A DNA stretch of 64,000 nucleotides from Sphingomonadaceae bacterium PASS1 (GTDB lineage Bacteria; Pseudomonadota; Alphaproteobacteria; Sphingomonadales; Sphingomonadaceae), in NCBI GenBank assembly GCA_002255985.1, contig NKIR01000001.1, forward strand, positions 62,001 to 126,000. Direction: 5' to 3'. A model generated the notes under the pieces. It searched no databases. It was not told the DNA's origin and saw only the letters and a list, made by a program, of their open reading frames with translations. Position numbers and translations under genes: made by a program. The first letter of the stretch is position 1. The number at the start of each line of letters is the position of its first letter. Shown here piece by piece: positions 9,580 through 22,546 of the stretch.

Positions 9580-9664
9580 ATAATGTTACAATGTGCCTTT
9601 GCAGAGCAGCCCCACGGGCGCCACTGCCGTATGCGCTGATGCATTAGGCCAAGTCAGGGCCAGC

Positions 9665-10975
9665 TTAATCCAAATCCCAAGCGCGTTCGCCATGGCTTGA
9701 AATATCAAGTCCATCGCGCTCTTGATCTTCGCTGACACGCATCGGCACAATCATCGACACCATATAGCCGATGATGAGCGTCACCACGGCTGAATAGGCG
9801 CCGACGATAGCCACGGCTTTCACCTGAATCCACAATTGCGATGCCATTCCCGCACCTTCGGCATAGCCAACGCCGCCAAGCGCCTCGCTTGCAAAGACGG
9901 CCAGCAGGACGGAACCAAGAATTCCGCCGATACCATGCACTGCAAAAACGTCGAGCGAGTCATCGATTTTCAGCGCGCCTTTGACAAGGCCAACAAACCA
10001 GAAGCAGACGACGCCTGCCAATATGCCGAGAATTATCGCGCCGCCGGGGCCAATCACCCCTGCTGCGGGCGTTATCGTGGCAAGTCCAGCGACTGCGCCC
10101 GTTGCAAAGCCGACTGCGGTGGCCTTGCCGACCTTGATACGTTCAATCATTAGCCAGACAATCGCTGCCACCGAAGCCCCGACATGGGTGTTGATGATGG
10201 CGCTGGCGGCAGCGTCATTTGCCGCCAAAGCCGATCCGCCGTTGAAGCCAAACCAGCCGACCCAGAGGAGGCCGGCACCGGCCAATGTGAGCGCGGGGCT
10301 ATGCGGGAGCATTAGCGTTCTGGGAAAGCCAATGCGCTTGCCAAGCATGAGCGCGACAACAAGCGCTGAAATGCCCGCTGTGGTGTGCACAACAATGCCA
10401 CCTGCGAAATCGATGACGCCCTGTTCGGCCAGAAAACCGCCGCCCCAAACCCAGCGGGTTACGGGAACATAAATCAGCAGCGACCATAAGGCACTGAAAG
10501 CCACCACCCAGCCAAAGCGAGCGCGTTCAACCCATGCACCGACGATAAGGGCAGGGGTGATGATCGCAAATGTCATCTGGAAAAGCGCAAAGGCAAGCTC
10601 GCCTGTTGTCTGCCCCTCGCGGACAGAATCGAGCAAGCCATTGAACATGAAATTTTCAAGCGAGCCAATGAAGCCGTTGCCGTTGACCGAAAAGGCGAGG
10701 CTGTAGCCAATGACAATCCAGATCACCGAAGCGATAGCGGCAATTGCGCCGCATTGAACGAGAACCGACAAGAAGTTTTTAGCGCGGACCAGTCCGCCAT
10801 AAAATAGTGCAAGCCCAGGAAGTGTCATCATCAACACGAGGGCCGATGCCGTCAATATCCACGCGCTATCGCCGCTGTTTGTTTCAGGGATGGCGACCAT
10901 GCCCGTCTGTGCCATCGCTGGCGTTGACATGACTGCGCTTAAAACCAGCGCTGCTTGCACAAATTTCTGGATCAT
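9665..10975 (-). CDS. amtB: Ammonium transporter
   Basis: LPGLALFYGGLVRAKNFLSVLVQC and GVWERA-like motifs; FAVHGIGGILGSVLLAVFA; start chosen at MIQKFVQAALVLSA (signal-like). Confidence 0.95.
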   Translation of the reverse strand: MIQKFVQAALVLSAVMSTPAMAQTGMVAIPETNSGDSAWILTASALVLMMTLPGLALFYGGLVRAKNFLSVLVQCGAIAAIASVIWIVIGYSLAFSVNGNGFIGSLENFMFNGLLDSVREGQTTGELAFALFQMTFAIITPALIVGAWVERARFGWVVAFSALWSLLIYVPVTRWVWGGGFLAEQGVIDFAGGIVVHTTAGISALVVALMLGKRIGFPRTLMLPHSPALTLAGAGLLWVGWFGFNGGSALAANDAAASAIINTHVGASVAAIVWLMIERIKVGKATAVGFATGAVAGLATITPAAGVIGPGGAIILGILAGVVCFWFVGLVKGALKIDDSLDVFAVHGIGGILGSVLLAVFASEALGGVGYAEGAGMASQLWIQVKAVAIVGAYSAVVTLIIGYMVSMIVPMRVSEDQERDGLDISSHGERAWDLD

Positions 10976-11076
10976 AATCTTCCCTGCCCGCTTATTTGCC
11001 ACGTCTCTAGGCGCGGCGTAACAAAGCCTCAAGGCAGAAAATTACGATTAACCTACCGCAATCGAAAGAAAATTGC

Positions 11077-12075
11077 TTATTGCCAGCCCTCAAGCACCTG
11101 ATCGGGCGGTCGGTGGCCGTCGGCCCATACGCGGATATTTGTAATCACGCGCTCGCCCGATGCTTCGCGGCCCTCGAATGTGGCACTCCCCAAATGCGGA
11201 AGCAGCACCGCGTTGGGTATGCTCAAGAACCGCGAGTCGACGGCGGGCTCATGCGTGTACACATCAAGCCCTGCGCCCGCGATACGACCACTTTGCAGTG
11301 CCTCGATCAATGCGTCTTCATCGATCAATTCACCGCGTGAGCTGTTGATGACATAAGCATTGGGTTTCATATGCGCGATGCGTTCAGCGTTGATGATTTT
11401 GTCTGTGTCTGCCGTCAACGGACAGTGCAGCGTGATGATGTCCGAACGGGCCACCAGCCGGTCGATGTCGGGTTCGAACGTGACGCCCAGTTCATCTTCA
11501 ACGCTGGCGGGCAAACGGCTGCGTTTGTTGTAAATGATATTCATGCCAAATTCCTTGGCGCGCATGGCTACGGCCTCACCGATACGGCCAAGCCCGATAA
11601 TGCCCAGCGTCTTGCCACCAATGCGGTGACCCAGCATGCCAGTGGGGCTCCAGCCGCTCCATTCGCCATTGCGCATGGCCCGGTGTCCTTCGCCAAGCCG
11701 GCGGGGCACGTTCAATATGAGTGCCATCGTCAGGTCAGCAGTGTCGTCCGTAAACACGCCGGGCGTGTTCGTCACCATGATGCCCTTGGCCTTTGCTGCG
11801 GCCAAATCGATGTGATTAACCCCAGCGCCATAGCTCGCAATCAATTTCAGACGCTGCGGGGCGGCGGCAATGATGCTGGCATCGATGGAGTCCGTGACGG
11901 TCGGCACGAGTACGTCGCAGTCCGCCATGGCGGCGACAAGCGCGTCGCGGGTGAGGGGGGTGTCATCGGCATTAAACCGGGTATCGAACAGTTCCGCCAT
12001 GCGCTTTTCAACAGCAGGAAGAAGCGTGCGGGTGACGCGGACAGATGGACGTTCAATGCGGCTAAGTTCGGGCAT
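11077..12075 (-). CDS. D-isomer-specific 2-hydroxyacid dehydrogenase (glyoxylate/hydroxypyruvate reductase-like)
   Basis: LGIIGLGRIGEAVAMRAKEFGMNIIYNKR Rossmann motif; NSSRGELIDEDALIEALQSGRIAGAGLDVYTHEP signature. Confidence 0.93.
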   Translation of the reverse strand: MPELSRIERPSVRVTRTLLPAVEKRMAELFDTRFNADDTPLTRDALVAAMADCDVLVPTVTDSIDASIIAAAPQRLKLIASYGAGVNHIDLAAAKAKGIMVTNTPGVFTDDTADLTMALILNVPRRLGEGHRAMRNGEWSGWSPTGMLGHRIGGKTLGIIGLGRIGEAVAMRAKEFGMNIIYNKRSRLPASVEDELGVTFEPDIDRLVARSDIITLHCPLTADTDKIINAERIAHMKPNAYVINSSRGELIDEDALIEALQSGRIAGAGLDVYTHEPAVDSRFLSIPNAVLLPHLGSATFEGREASGERVITNIRVWADGHRPPDQVLEGWQ

Positions 12076-12150
12076 GGCAGTGACTAAAGCCGATTATATG
12101 ACAAGGTCAAGACAGGATGGTTGCGCTGCCTGCTGCGCTTACGGTATAGA

Positions 12151-12657
12151 ATGAAAACGGTGGTAAAAATTATGGCTAATCAACACAATTCGATCGTGCG
12201 TTGCGGCGCATTGGCGCTCGTGCTTTTTGGAGCTGCGTCTGCCGCTGGGCAGGCCCAACAAAAGCCGCCTTATTGGGCCTCAATTTCGAAGCCAGAGGCG
12301 CGAATGCGTACGGGCCCCAGCACTGAGTTCCCCGTTACATGGGTGTATAAACGCGAAAACTTGCCCGTGAAGGTGGTGGCGGTGCACAGCGTATGGCGCA
12401 AGGTCCAAGACCCCGATGGCGAGCAGGGATGGCTTCATGTCCGCTTGCTGAGCCCGAAGCGGGCTGCCATCGTAATCGGCAAGGATATTGGCGGATTGCG
12501 TGACGCGCCCGAAGCCAACGCGCATATATCATGGCGCGTTGAACCCGGTGTGGTCGGGATTATTGAAGAATGTGAAAAGGGCTATTGCCGCTTCGAAACC
12601 GAAGGGCGCTATGGTTATATTGAAACGGCACGCATCTGGGGCGACGAGGCCCCCTGA
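12151..12657 (+). CDS. SH3-domain (bacterial SH3-like) exported protein
   Basis: Signal-like N-terminus; ARMRTGPSTEFPVTWVYKRENLPVKVVAVHSVWRKVQDPDGEQGWLH typical SH3b repeats. Confidence 0.82.
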   Translation: MKTVVKIMANQHNSIVRCGALALVLFGAASAAGQAQQKPPYWASISKPEARMRTGPSTEFPVTWVYKRENLPVKVVAVHSVWRKVQDPDGEQGWLHVRLLSPKRAAIVIGKDIGGLRDAPEANAHISWRVEPGVVGIIEECEKGYCRFETEGRYGYIETARIWGDEAP

Positions 12658-12664
12658 GATATAA

Positions 12665-12689
12665 CGCGCGAGGCTTAAGCCTCGACGCG
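12665..12689. terminator. Palindrome overlapping the atpC stop codon; candidate terminator between convergent genes
   Basis: Perfect palindrome CGAGGCTTAAGCCTCG (12669-12684), extended by 4 further pairs past one bulged A. Confidence 0.5.
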
Positions 12690-12935
12690 CTCCGCCAGAA
12701 CGGTCAGGCCGCTTTCATTCACTTCTGCAAAGCCACCAGCGATGATGAGGCGCTCGGGTGTTGCGCCTTGCGTCACGTAAATCTCAAGCGCGGCATCGTT
12801 ACGCAGCGTGCTCATCATTGGGCTGTGGCCCTCAAGTACACCAAAATCGCCCTCACTACCCGGAACGACGACCATATAGACGTCGTCCGAGCGGTAGAGC
12901 TTTTCAGGTGTTACGAGTTCGAAACGAAGTGCCAT
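12675..12935 (-). CDS. atpC: F1 ATP synthase epsilon subunit
   Basis: [45 protein letters not shown]; downstream of atpD. Confidence 0.95.
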   Translation of the reverse strand: MALRFELVTPEKLYRSDDVYMVVVPGSEGDFGVLEGHSPMMSTLRNDAALEIYVTQGATPERLIIAGGFAEVNESGLTVLAERVEA

Positions 12936-12941
12936 AATGGC

Positions 12942-14546
<1,605 letters not shown>

Positions 14547-14580
14547 TTAAAGCGCTTCTGCGCCTGCGTTTACTCTGTTG

Positions 14581-15462
14581 CTACAGTGCTTCCGCACCAG
14601 CAATAATTTCGATAAGTTCAGTGGTAATCGCCGCCTGACGCGTGCGGTTATATTGGATAGTCAGCTTGTTGATCATGTCGCCCGCATTGCGCGTTGCATT
14701 GTCCATTGCGGTCATTTTTGAACCCTGCTCGGACGCAGCATTTTCGCGGTTTGCGCGAAGCAACTGGACGGCAACATTGCGCGGCAGCAAGTCAGCGAGG
14801 ATTTCTTCCTCGTCTGGCTCGTATTCAACGGTTGCAGAAACGGCTAAGGCATCGCCTCCACCCGCGCTGACGGCGACGGGCATCAGCTGAATTTGCGTCG
14901 GCGTCTGTGTAAGCACGTTTTCGAACTTGCTGAAGAACAGATGCGCGACATCAAATTCGTCCGCTTCAAAACGTGCAGTCAGATCTTCACCCCATGCTTG
15001 AACATCAGCGTAAGCGAGCTTACCCAAATCGCCTGGTTCAATGCTGTGGATGATATCGCCAAGGAAAGTCCGGCTGAGCTGGTCGCGGCCTTTCTTTCCG
15101 ATGGTATAGAATTTGACGGTCTTGCCTTCGGCCTTCAATACCTCTGCCTGACGGCGGGCAAGACGGACGATGTTGGTGTTGAATGCGCCCGCAAGGCCCT
15201 TGTCGCTGGTGGCGACAACGAACAGATGCACGTCGCTTTTGCCGGAACCAGCAAGCAGCTTCGGCGATTGTGGGCCGACCGTTACTTTCGACGCGATGCT
15301 TGATACGACCGCTTCCAGTCGTTCGGCATATGGGCGTGATGCTTCAGCAGCTTCGGTTGCCCGACGCAGTTTCGCAGCAGCGACCATTTTCATCGCCTTA
15401 GTGATCTTCTGGGTCGATTTGACCGAGTTGATCCGCATTTTGAGGGCTTTTAAACTTGCCAT
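14581..15462 (-). CDS. atpG: F1 ATP synthase gamma subunit
   Basis: MASLKALKMRINSVKSTQKITKAMKMVAAAKLRRA; RQAAITTELIEIIAGAEAL C-terminus. Confidence 0.97.
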   Translation of the reverse strand: MASLKALKMRINSVKSTQKITKAMKMVAAAKLRRATEAAEASRPYAERLEAVVSSIASKVTVGPQSPKLLAGSGKSDVHLFVVATSDKGLAGAFNTNIVRLARRQAEVLKAEGKTVKFYTIGKKGRDQLSRTFLGDIIHSIEPGDLGKLAYADVQAWGEDLTARFEADEFDVAHLFFSKFENVLTQTPTQIQLMPVAVSAGGGDALAVSATVEYEPDEEEILADLLPRNVAVQLLRANRENAASEQGSKMTAMDNATRNAGDMINKLTIQYNRTRQAAITTELIEIIAGAEAL

Positions 15463-15477
15463 CTTGGTTCCCGTGTT

Positions 15478-15535
15478 CCCCGGCGCAGGCCGGGGTCCAG
15501 TTTATCGTTGTGGTCCGTGCCCCGGCCTTCGCCGG
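15478..15535. repeat. Pair of REP-like hairpins between atpA and atpG
   Basis: CCCCGGC-GCAG-GCCGGGG (15478-15495) and CCGGC-CTTC-GCCGG (15522-15535), roughly inverted relative to each other. Confidence 0.65.
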
Positions 15536-15546
15536 AGATCAGTGAA

Positions 15547-17651
<2,105 letters not shown>

Positions 17652-17873
17652 GCGTTGAAGTCCTTAAATGTACAACTGATGTATTTGCTGAGCCAGCCGA
17701 AAGGTTGCCCTTTCTCTAGCTTCGCCGCGCGCCTAGCAGGGCTTTTGTTGCGATGCAAGACGCGGAATTGAGTTCATCGCATGCTGTTGCGGTCACAAAC
17801 TTATTCTGGTGATGCAAACTGGCGTTGCGCGGCAATCGAAAACACGTGCAATGCGGCTTTAGAGGAGACGAAG

Positions 17874-18551
17874 ATGGGCGAAATGATTCGGATGACAATG
17901 TCGGACGGCGCGGAAATTGCCGTCTACCATGCCTTGCCAAATGGTGAGCGGCGTGGTGGCCTAGTGCTGGTGCAGGAAATCTTTGGCGTGACGGAACATA
18001 TCCGCGAGCTTTGCGATGAATATGCCGCAGATGGCTATGAAGTTTTGTCACCTGCTATTTTTGATCGCGAGCATCCCGGTTTTGAGGCTGATTATACGGG
18101 ACCCGATTATAACCGCGCGACGGAATTGGCGCGCGAGCTTCATCCATTTGCACAGTCGCTGGATGATGTGCAGATGTGCATTGATGCGTTGAAGGATAAA
18201 GGTCCGGTTTTCATCACCGGATATTGCTATGGTGGTTCAGTGGCTTGGGCACTTGCCGGCATCAGCGATGATCTTGCGGCCGCCAGTTGCTATTATGGCA
18301 GTCTCGTGCCGACAATATATGCAGACCAGACGCCCAAATGCGCCACAATCGCGCATTTTGGCAGATATGACCAAGGCATCCCAATGGAAGGTGTCGAGGC
18401 GCTTATCGACAAGGCGCACCCCACCGCGCAGATATTTGTTTACGACGCCAACCATGGGTTCAATTCGGACCGGCGCAAAGACTATCATGAAGACAGTGCC
18501 GATCTGGCGCGGGGGCGGACCCTGGCTTTGTTCCACGCATGTGGCGGCTAA
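17874..18551 (+). CDS. Dienelactone hydrolase family protein
   Basis: GLVLVQEIFGVTEHIRELCDEYAADGYEVLSPAIFDR; ITGYCYGGSVAW nucleophile elbow; YDANHGFNSD. Confidence 0.92.
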   Translation: MGEMIRMTMSDGAEIAVYHALPNGERRGGLVLVQEIFGVTEHIRELCDEYAADGYEVLSPAIFDREHPGFEADYTGPDYNRATELARELHPFAQSLDDVQMCIDALKDKGPVFITGYCYGGSVAWALAGISDDLAAASCYYGSLVPTIYADQTPKCATIAHFGRYDQGIPMEGVEALIDKAHPTAQIFVYDANHGFNSDRRKDYHEDSADLARGRTLALFHACGG

Positions 18552-18577
18552 ACTGGATAGCAAAGGGACATTTGGGT

Positions 18578-19111
18578 ATGACGCCAAGCGCGTGGAAAAA
18601 TGGCGGTGCAGGGGTAACAATCCGCTGGGCGGTGGTGGATACCGTGCTCGGCAAGATGCTGCTTGGCGCGACCGATAAAGGCATATGCCGCCTGTCATTC
18701 GATGAAGATGAGGACGCGCTGCAACGCCGGTTTCCAAACGCAGATATCATTGCCGGGGGCAGTGCGATCGCGCATCTGGTAAGGGGCGCCATTGCGGCGA
18801 TCGAGAACCCTGCACACATGCCGGACTTGCCGCTGGACGTGGCGGGCACTGCATTTCAGCAGGCCATCTGGAACGAGCTCAATCGTATCCCGGCGGGTGA
18901 AACACGAACATATGCAGATATCGCCGCTGCGGTGGGCAAGCCAAAGGCCGTCCGTGCAGCGGGAAGTGCCAATGGCGCGAATAACGTCGCGGTGCTCATC
19001 CCTTGTCATAGGGTTATCCGCAGCGACGGTTCGCTTGGCGGCTATGCATATGGCTTGGAACGAAAACAGGCATTGCTGGACAAAGAACGCGCACAGGACC
19101 GTTTATTTTAA
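18578..19111 (+). CDS. ogt: Methylated-DNA-[protein]-cysteine S-methyltransferase
   Basis: GTAFQQAIWNELNRIPAGETRTYADIAAAVGKPKAVRAAGSANGANNVAVLIPCHRVIRSDGSLGGYAYGLERKQALLDKE; PCHRVI active site. Confidence 0.93.
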   Translation: MTPSAWKNGGAGVTIRWAVVDTVLGKMLLGATDKGICRLSFDEDEDALQRRFPNADIIAGGSAIAHLVRGAIAAIENPAHMPDLPLDVAGTAFQQAIWNELNRIPAGETRTYADIAAAVGKPKAVRAAGSANGANNVAVLIPCHRVIRSDGSLGGYAYGLERKQALLDKERAQDRLF

Positions 19112-19417
19112 TAAGCGCACGATAGACAGCGTATGCATCAGCAAATTTGGCGCCGTAAAATGCGACCATTGGTTGCCGGAGAGAAACTTCTTCTTGCGTT
19201 AATCATTATTTGAAACCGCTTATATCGAATATCGTACATAAACAGACAGTTGGCATTTTGTCCTAAATCGGGACTGCGCCGTTTTGGCGACGAAATAATG
19301 GTTAATCCTAACGGTCTGTTCACCCTTTTCCGCCATAGCGAAGTCCAATCTGCGATGATTGCACCTGCGTGAGCCGCGCAGAGGCTTTCACAAGCTGCAG
19401 CGAAAAGGGACGATGAG

Positions 19418-20062
19418 ATGCAAAAATTGAGGAAAATCAGGCTGCTGCTGGCGCTCGGTGCAGGTGCATCTGCATTGACAGGCTGTGGTTCTGTTGCCGG
19501 TGGTCCGCAGCTGCCGCAAGCGCCAACCGTCTCCGTTCGCGAAGGCCCTGGCGAAGATTATATGATCGGCCCGCTGGATCAGTTGACGATATTCGTGTGG
19601 CGCAACCCCGAGTTGGGCGCGAAGGTACAAGTTCGCCCTGATGGTCGCATAACCACGCCGCTGATTACAGATATGCCAGCGGTTGGCAAAACACCGACGA
19701 TGCTGGCGCAGGATATCAAGCTTCAGCTGTCGCAATATATCAATGAACCGATTGTGTCGGTGATCGTCAACGAATTTGCTGGAACCACGTCGCAGCAAGT
19801 CCGCATCGTCGGCGCGACGGAGAAGCCCGCATCGATTCCGTATCGCGCCAATATGACCGTGCTCGACGCGATGATCGCAGTGGGTGGCCTGTCCCAATAT
19901 GCCGCAGGCAACAAAGCACGGCTTATCCGCCATAATAAAGGCACGGGCCGCCAACAGGAATATTCGCTGCGGTTGGGTGACTTGCTGAAGCGCGGCGACA
20001 GTCGGGCCAACGTGCTGCTTCAACCCGGCGACGTTATCATCATTCCTGAAAGCATGTTTTGA
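19418..20062 (+). CDS. Polysaccharide export outer membrane lipoprotein, XrtA/PEP-CTERM-associated type
   Basis: Lipobox-like ALTGC; YMIGPLDQLTIFVWRNPELGAKVQVRPDGRITTPLITDMPAVGKTP; first gene of the XrtA cluster. Confidence 0.9.
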   Translation: MQKLRKIRLLLALGAGASALTGCGSVAGGPQLPQAPTVSVREGPGEDYMIGPLDQLTIFVWRNPELGAKVQVRPDGRITTPLITDMPAVGKTPTMLAQDIKLQLSQYINEPIVSVIVNEFAGTTSQQVRIVGATEKPASIPYRANMTVLDAMIAVGGLSQYAAGNKARLIRHNKGTGRQQEYSLRLGDLLKRGDSRANVLLQPGDVIIIPESMF

Positions 20063-20097
20063 TCCGCCCTTAAGTCGCAGAAAGCCCAAATTTCGTT

Positions 20098-21600
20098 ATG
20101 ACGAGCCTTTACGATGAGTTCCGGATTGCCGTCCACAGCGTGTGGAACCGCCGCTGGCTGGCGCTCGCCGTGGCTTGGGGCGTTTGCCTGATCGGCTGGC
20201 TCATCATCGCGATGATTCCCAACAAATATGAATCAAAAGCGCAAATTCAGATCCGGACGCAAACATTGTTGTCGGATCAGGTGGGCATTGACCCGCAGGA
20301 CCAGCGCAAGAATATCCAGCAAATTGGACAGACATTGATTTCATCGGGCAACCTCGAGAAGGTTATTCGCGGAACGGAACTTGGCGCTTCTGTTGCAACG
20401 CCTGCGGAGATGGCGGCCAAGATTGAGGCGCTGCGAACCAACATTGAAGTGAAGCCTGAACAAGATGATTTCTTTGCCATTTCGGTTAAGCAATCGAGCG
20501 GCAAGCTGGCGCGTGATATTGTACAAAAACTGATAGATGTCGCCGAAGACGACAGCATTGCGGGCGACCGCACGGAAATGGGCCAGACGCTGCGTTTCCT
20601 GGATGCGCAGATCGTCGACCGGACTAAAGAGCTTCAGGAAGCCGAAGCGAAGCGTGTTGCATATGAAACGCAGAACCTTGGCCTTTTGCCTGGCGTCGGT
20701 TCCGTGTCGCAGCGGATTGAAGCTTCTCGCGCTGAACTTGGCCAGATTGACTCGCAGCTTATTCAAGCCAGCAGCGCGCTGGCTGCACTGAACGGGCAGC
20801 TTGCAGGTACGCCATCGACATTGAACAGCCCAGCCATGGGCGGAGGCGCACCCACCGCGCTTGCCCAAGCACAGGGCGAACTCGCGTCCATGCGTGCCCG
20901 TGGGTTTACGGATCAACATCCAGATGTTGTCAGCATCAAAAGCCAGATCGCGAACCTGCGTGCACAGGGCGGCGGGGCATCGGGGGCTGGTGGAAATCGT
21001 TCCCCCAATCCAGCTTACAGCGCGCTTCAGTCGATGCGCGCCGAACGCCAAGCTGCCGTTACTGTGCTTCAAGCACGTAAAAGTGCACTGCAGTCAGATA
21101 TGACGCAACTGGCGGCAAAGCAGACGGCTGAGCCGGGCGTTGCTGCCGAATATCAGCGCATCAGCCGCGATTATGAGGTCAAGAAAGAGCAATATGACAA
21201 GCTGCTCGTCAACCGTGACCAGATAAGGTTGCGCGGTCAGGTGGAATCGCAAACCGATGCGGTACAGTTCCGTGTGGTAAAAGAACCATCATTCTCAAAC
21301 GTACCTGCCGCACCGAACCGGCCATTGCTGTTAGCGGCTATACTGATTGTTGGAATTGGCGCTGGTGTCGGTACGACTTTCGCCTTGGGCCATGTGCAGA
21401 CCAGCTTTCCCACAGCGGATAAGCTTGAAAAGGCGAGTGGTCTGCCGGTTATCGGTTCGATTTCGCAAATGCTGACAAGCGCGGAACGAACCCAGCGCAA
21501 ACAGAAGATGAAACTCTTTTATGGCGCGACTGGGGGCCTTTTCGGGTTTTGTGCGTTGCTGGTGGTTGCTGAGTTCGTCCAGCGCGGCTTAACGGCGTGA
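20098..21600 (+). CDS. XrtA-system polysaccharide chain length determinant (Wzz/GumC-like)
   Basis: 500 aa; N- and C-terminal TM helices and a long coiled coil; VWNRRWLALAVAWGVCLIGW, QYDKLLVNRDQIRLRGQVESQTDAVQFRVVKEPSFSNVPAAPNRPLLL. Confidence 0.9.
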   Translation: MTSLYDEFRIAVHSVWNRRWLALAVAWGVCLIGWLIIAMIPNKYESKAQIQIRTQTLLSDQVGIDPQDQRKNIQQIGQTLISSGNLEKVIRGTELGASVATPAEMAAKIEALRTNIEVKPEQDDFFAISVKQSSGKLARDIVQKLIDVAEDDSIAGDRTEMGQTLRFLDAQIVDRTKELQEAEAKRVAYETQNLGLLPGVGSVSQRIEASRAELGQIDSQLIQASSALAALNGQLAGTPSTLNSPAMGGGAPTALAQAQGELASMRARGFTDQHPDVVSIKSQIANLRAQGGGASGAGGNRSPNPAYSALQSMRAERQAAVTVLQARKSALQSDMTQLAAKQTAEPGVAAEYQRISRDYEVKKEQYDKLLVNRDQIRLRGQVESQTDAVQFRVVKEPSFSNVPAAPNRPLLLAAILIVGIGAGVGTTFALGHVQTSFPTADKLEKASGLPVIGSISQMLTSAERTQRKQKMKLFYGATGGLFGFCALLVVAEFVQRGLTA

Positions 21601-21613
21601 GAGGGCGAACGAC

Positions 21614-22546
21614 ATGAACAAGCATAGCTCCATCAAATCCAAAGGCTCACTGATTGAACGGGCGTCCGAATTATATGATTTCGGTGCGGCTTTTCGCAAT
21701 GGTTCGGGCAACGCGCCGGAGCAGGTAGGGGAAGGTGAGCCGGCAGTGGAAGCAATTGCTGAAGCTGCTGTGCCAAAACCTCCCGCGACCGTTGTGCCGC
21801 ATCAGCAAGCGACCTTTGCCGCAATTGACCGGGCCCGTCTTGCATCGTGCAATTTGATCGTTCCGGACGGACCAGTAACTGGCCTATCCGAAGAATTTCG
21901 CATCGTTAAGCGTCAGCTTTTGCTTGCTGCGCGCGGCGGCAAGGGTGTCGACGCGGTACCGCATGGTGAACGCATCCTTGTTTGTTCTGCCAATCCCGAC
22001 GAAGGCAAAACCTATTGCGCAATCAATCTCGCGCTGTCGATGGCGAGCGAGAAGGACAATCGCGTTTTACTCATCGATGCCGATTTCGCAAAACCAAGCG
22101 TATTGAAAACGCTGGGTATCGAAAATCGCGCTGGTTTGATGGATGCTTTGGCCGATGGCACATGTGACGTTGAGTCATTGGTCATTGCCACCGACATTCC
22201 AGGGTTATCGATCCTGCCGGCGGGCAGCCACACGCATCATGATACCGAATATCTGGCGGCTTCGCGGACAGCGGACATTATCGATCAATTGACGCGGCAT
22301 GATCCTTCGCGGATCATCATTTTTGATTCGCCGCCAGCACTGGCTGCGTCGCCTGCGTCTGTCCTTGCCCTGCATGTCGGGCAGACGTTGATGGTCGTCC
22401 ACGCGGATGTGACAACAGACAGCGCCCTGCGTGATGCTCTTAGCCTGCTGAACGGGTGCGAGCATGTACAACTGCTGCTGAACCGAACCAAATTCTCCCC
22501 GACAGGACGCCGGTTTGGAAACTACTACGGATACGGAGCATCATGA
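21614..22546 (+). CDS. XrtA-associated tyrosine autokinase (BY-kinase)
   Basis: ILVCSANPDEGKTYCAINLALSMASEKDNRVLLIDADFAKPSV Walker A/A' motifs; C-terminal GNYYGYGAS tyrosines. Confidence 0.9.
   Translation: MNKHSSIKSKGSLIERASELYDFGAAFRNGSGNAPEQVGEGEPAVEAIAEAAVPKPPATVVPHQQATFAAIDRARLASCNLIVPDGPVTGLSEEFRIVKRQLLLAARGGKGVDAVPHGERILVCSANPDEGKTYCAINLALSMASEKDNRVLLIDADFAKPSVLKTLGIENRAGLMDALADGTCDVESLVIATDIPGLSILPAGSHTHHDTEYLAASRTADIIDQLTRHDPSRIIIFDSPPALAASPASVLALHVGQTLMVVHADVTTDSALRDALSLLNGCEHVQLLLNRTKFSPTGRRFGNYYGYGAS

Noticed and set aside
19145-19165. Possible sigma-54 (-24/-12) promoter TTTGGCGCCGTAAAATGCGA upstream of the XrtA cluster
   Set aside because: GG-to-GC spacing is 11 nt rather than the required 10, and the match is weak otherwise.
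19388-20089. 233-aa minus-strand ORF
   Set aside because: Antisense to the polysaccharide export lipoprotein.
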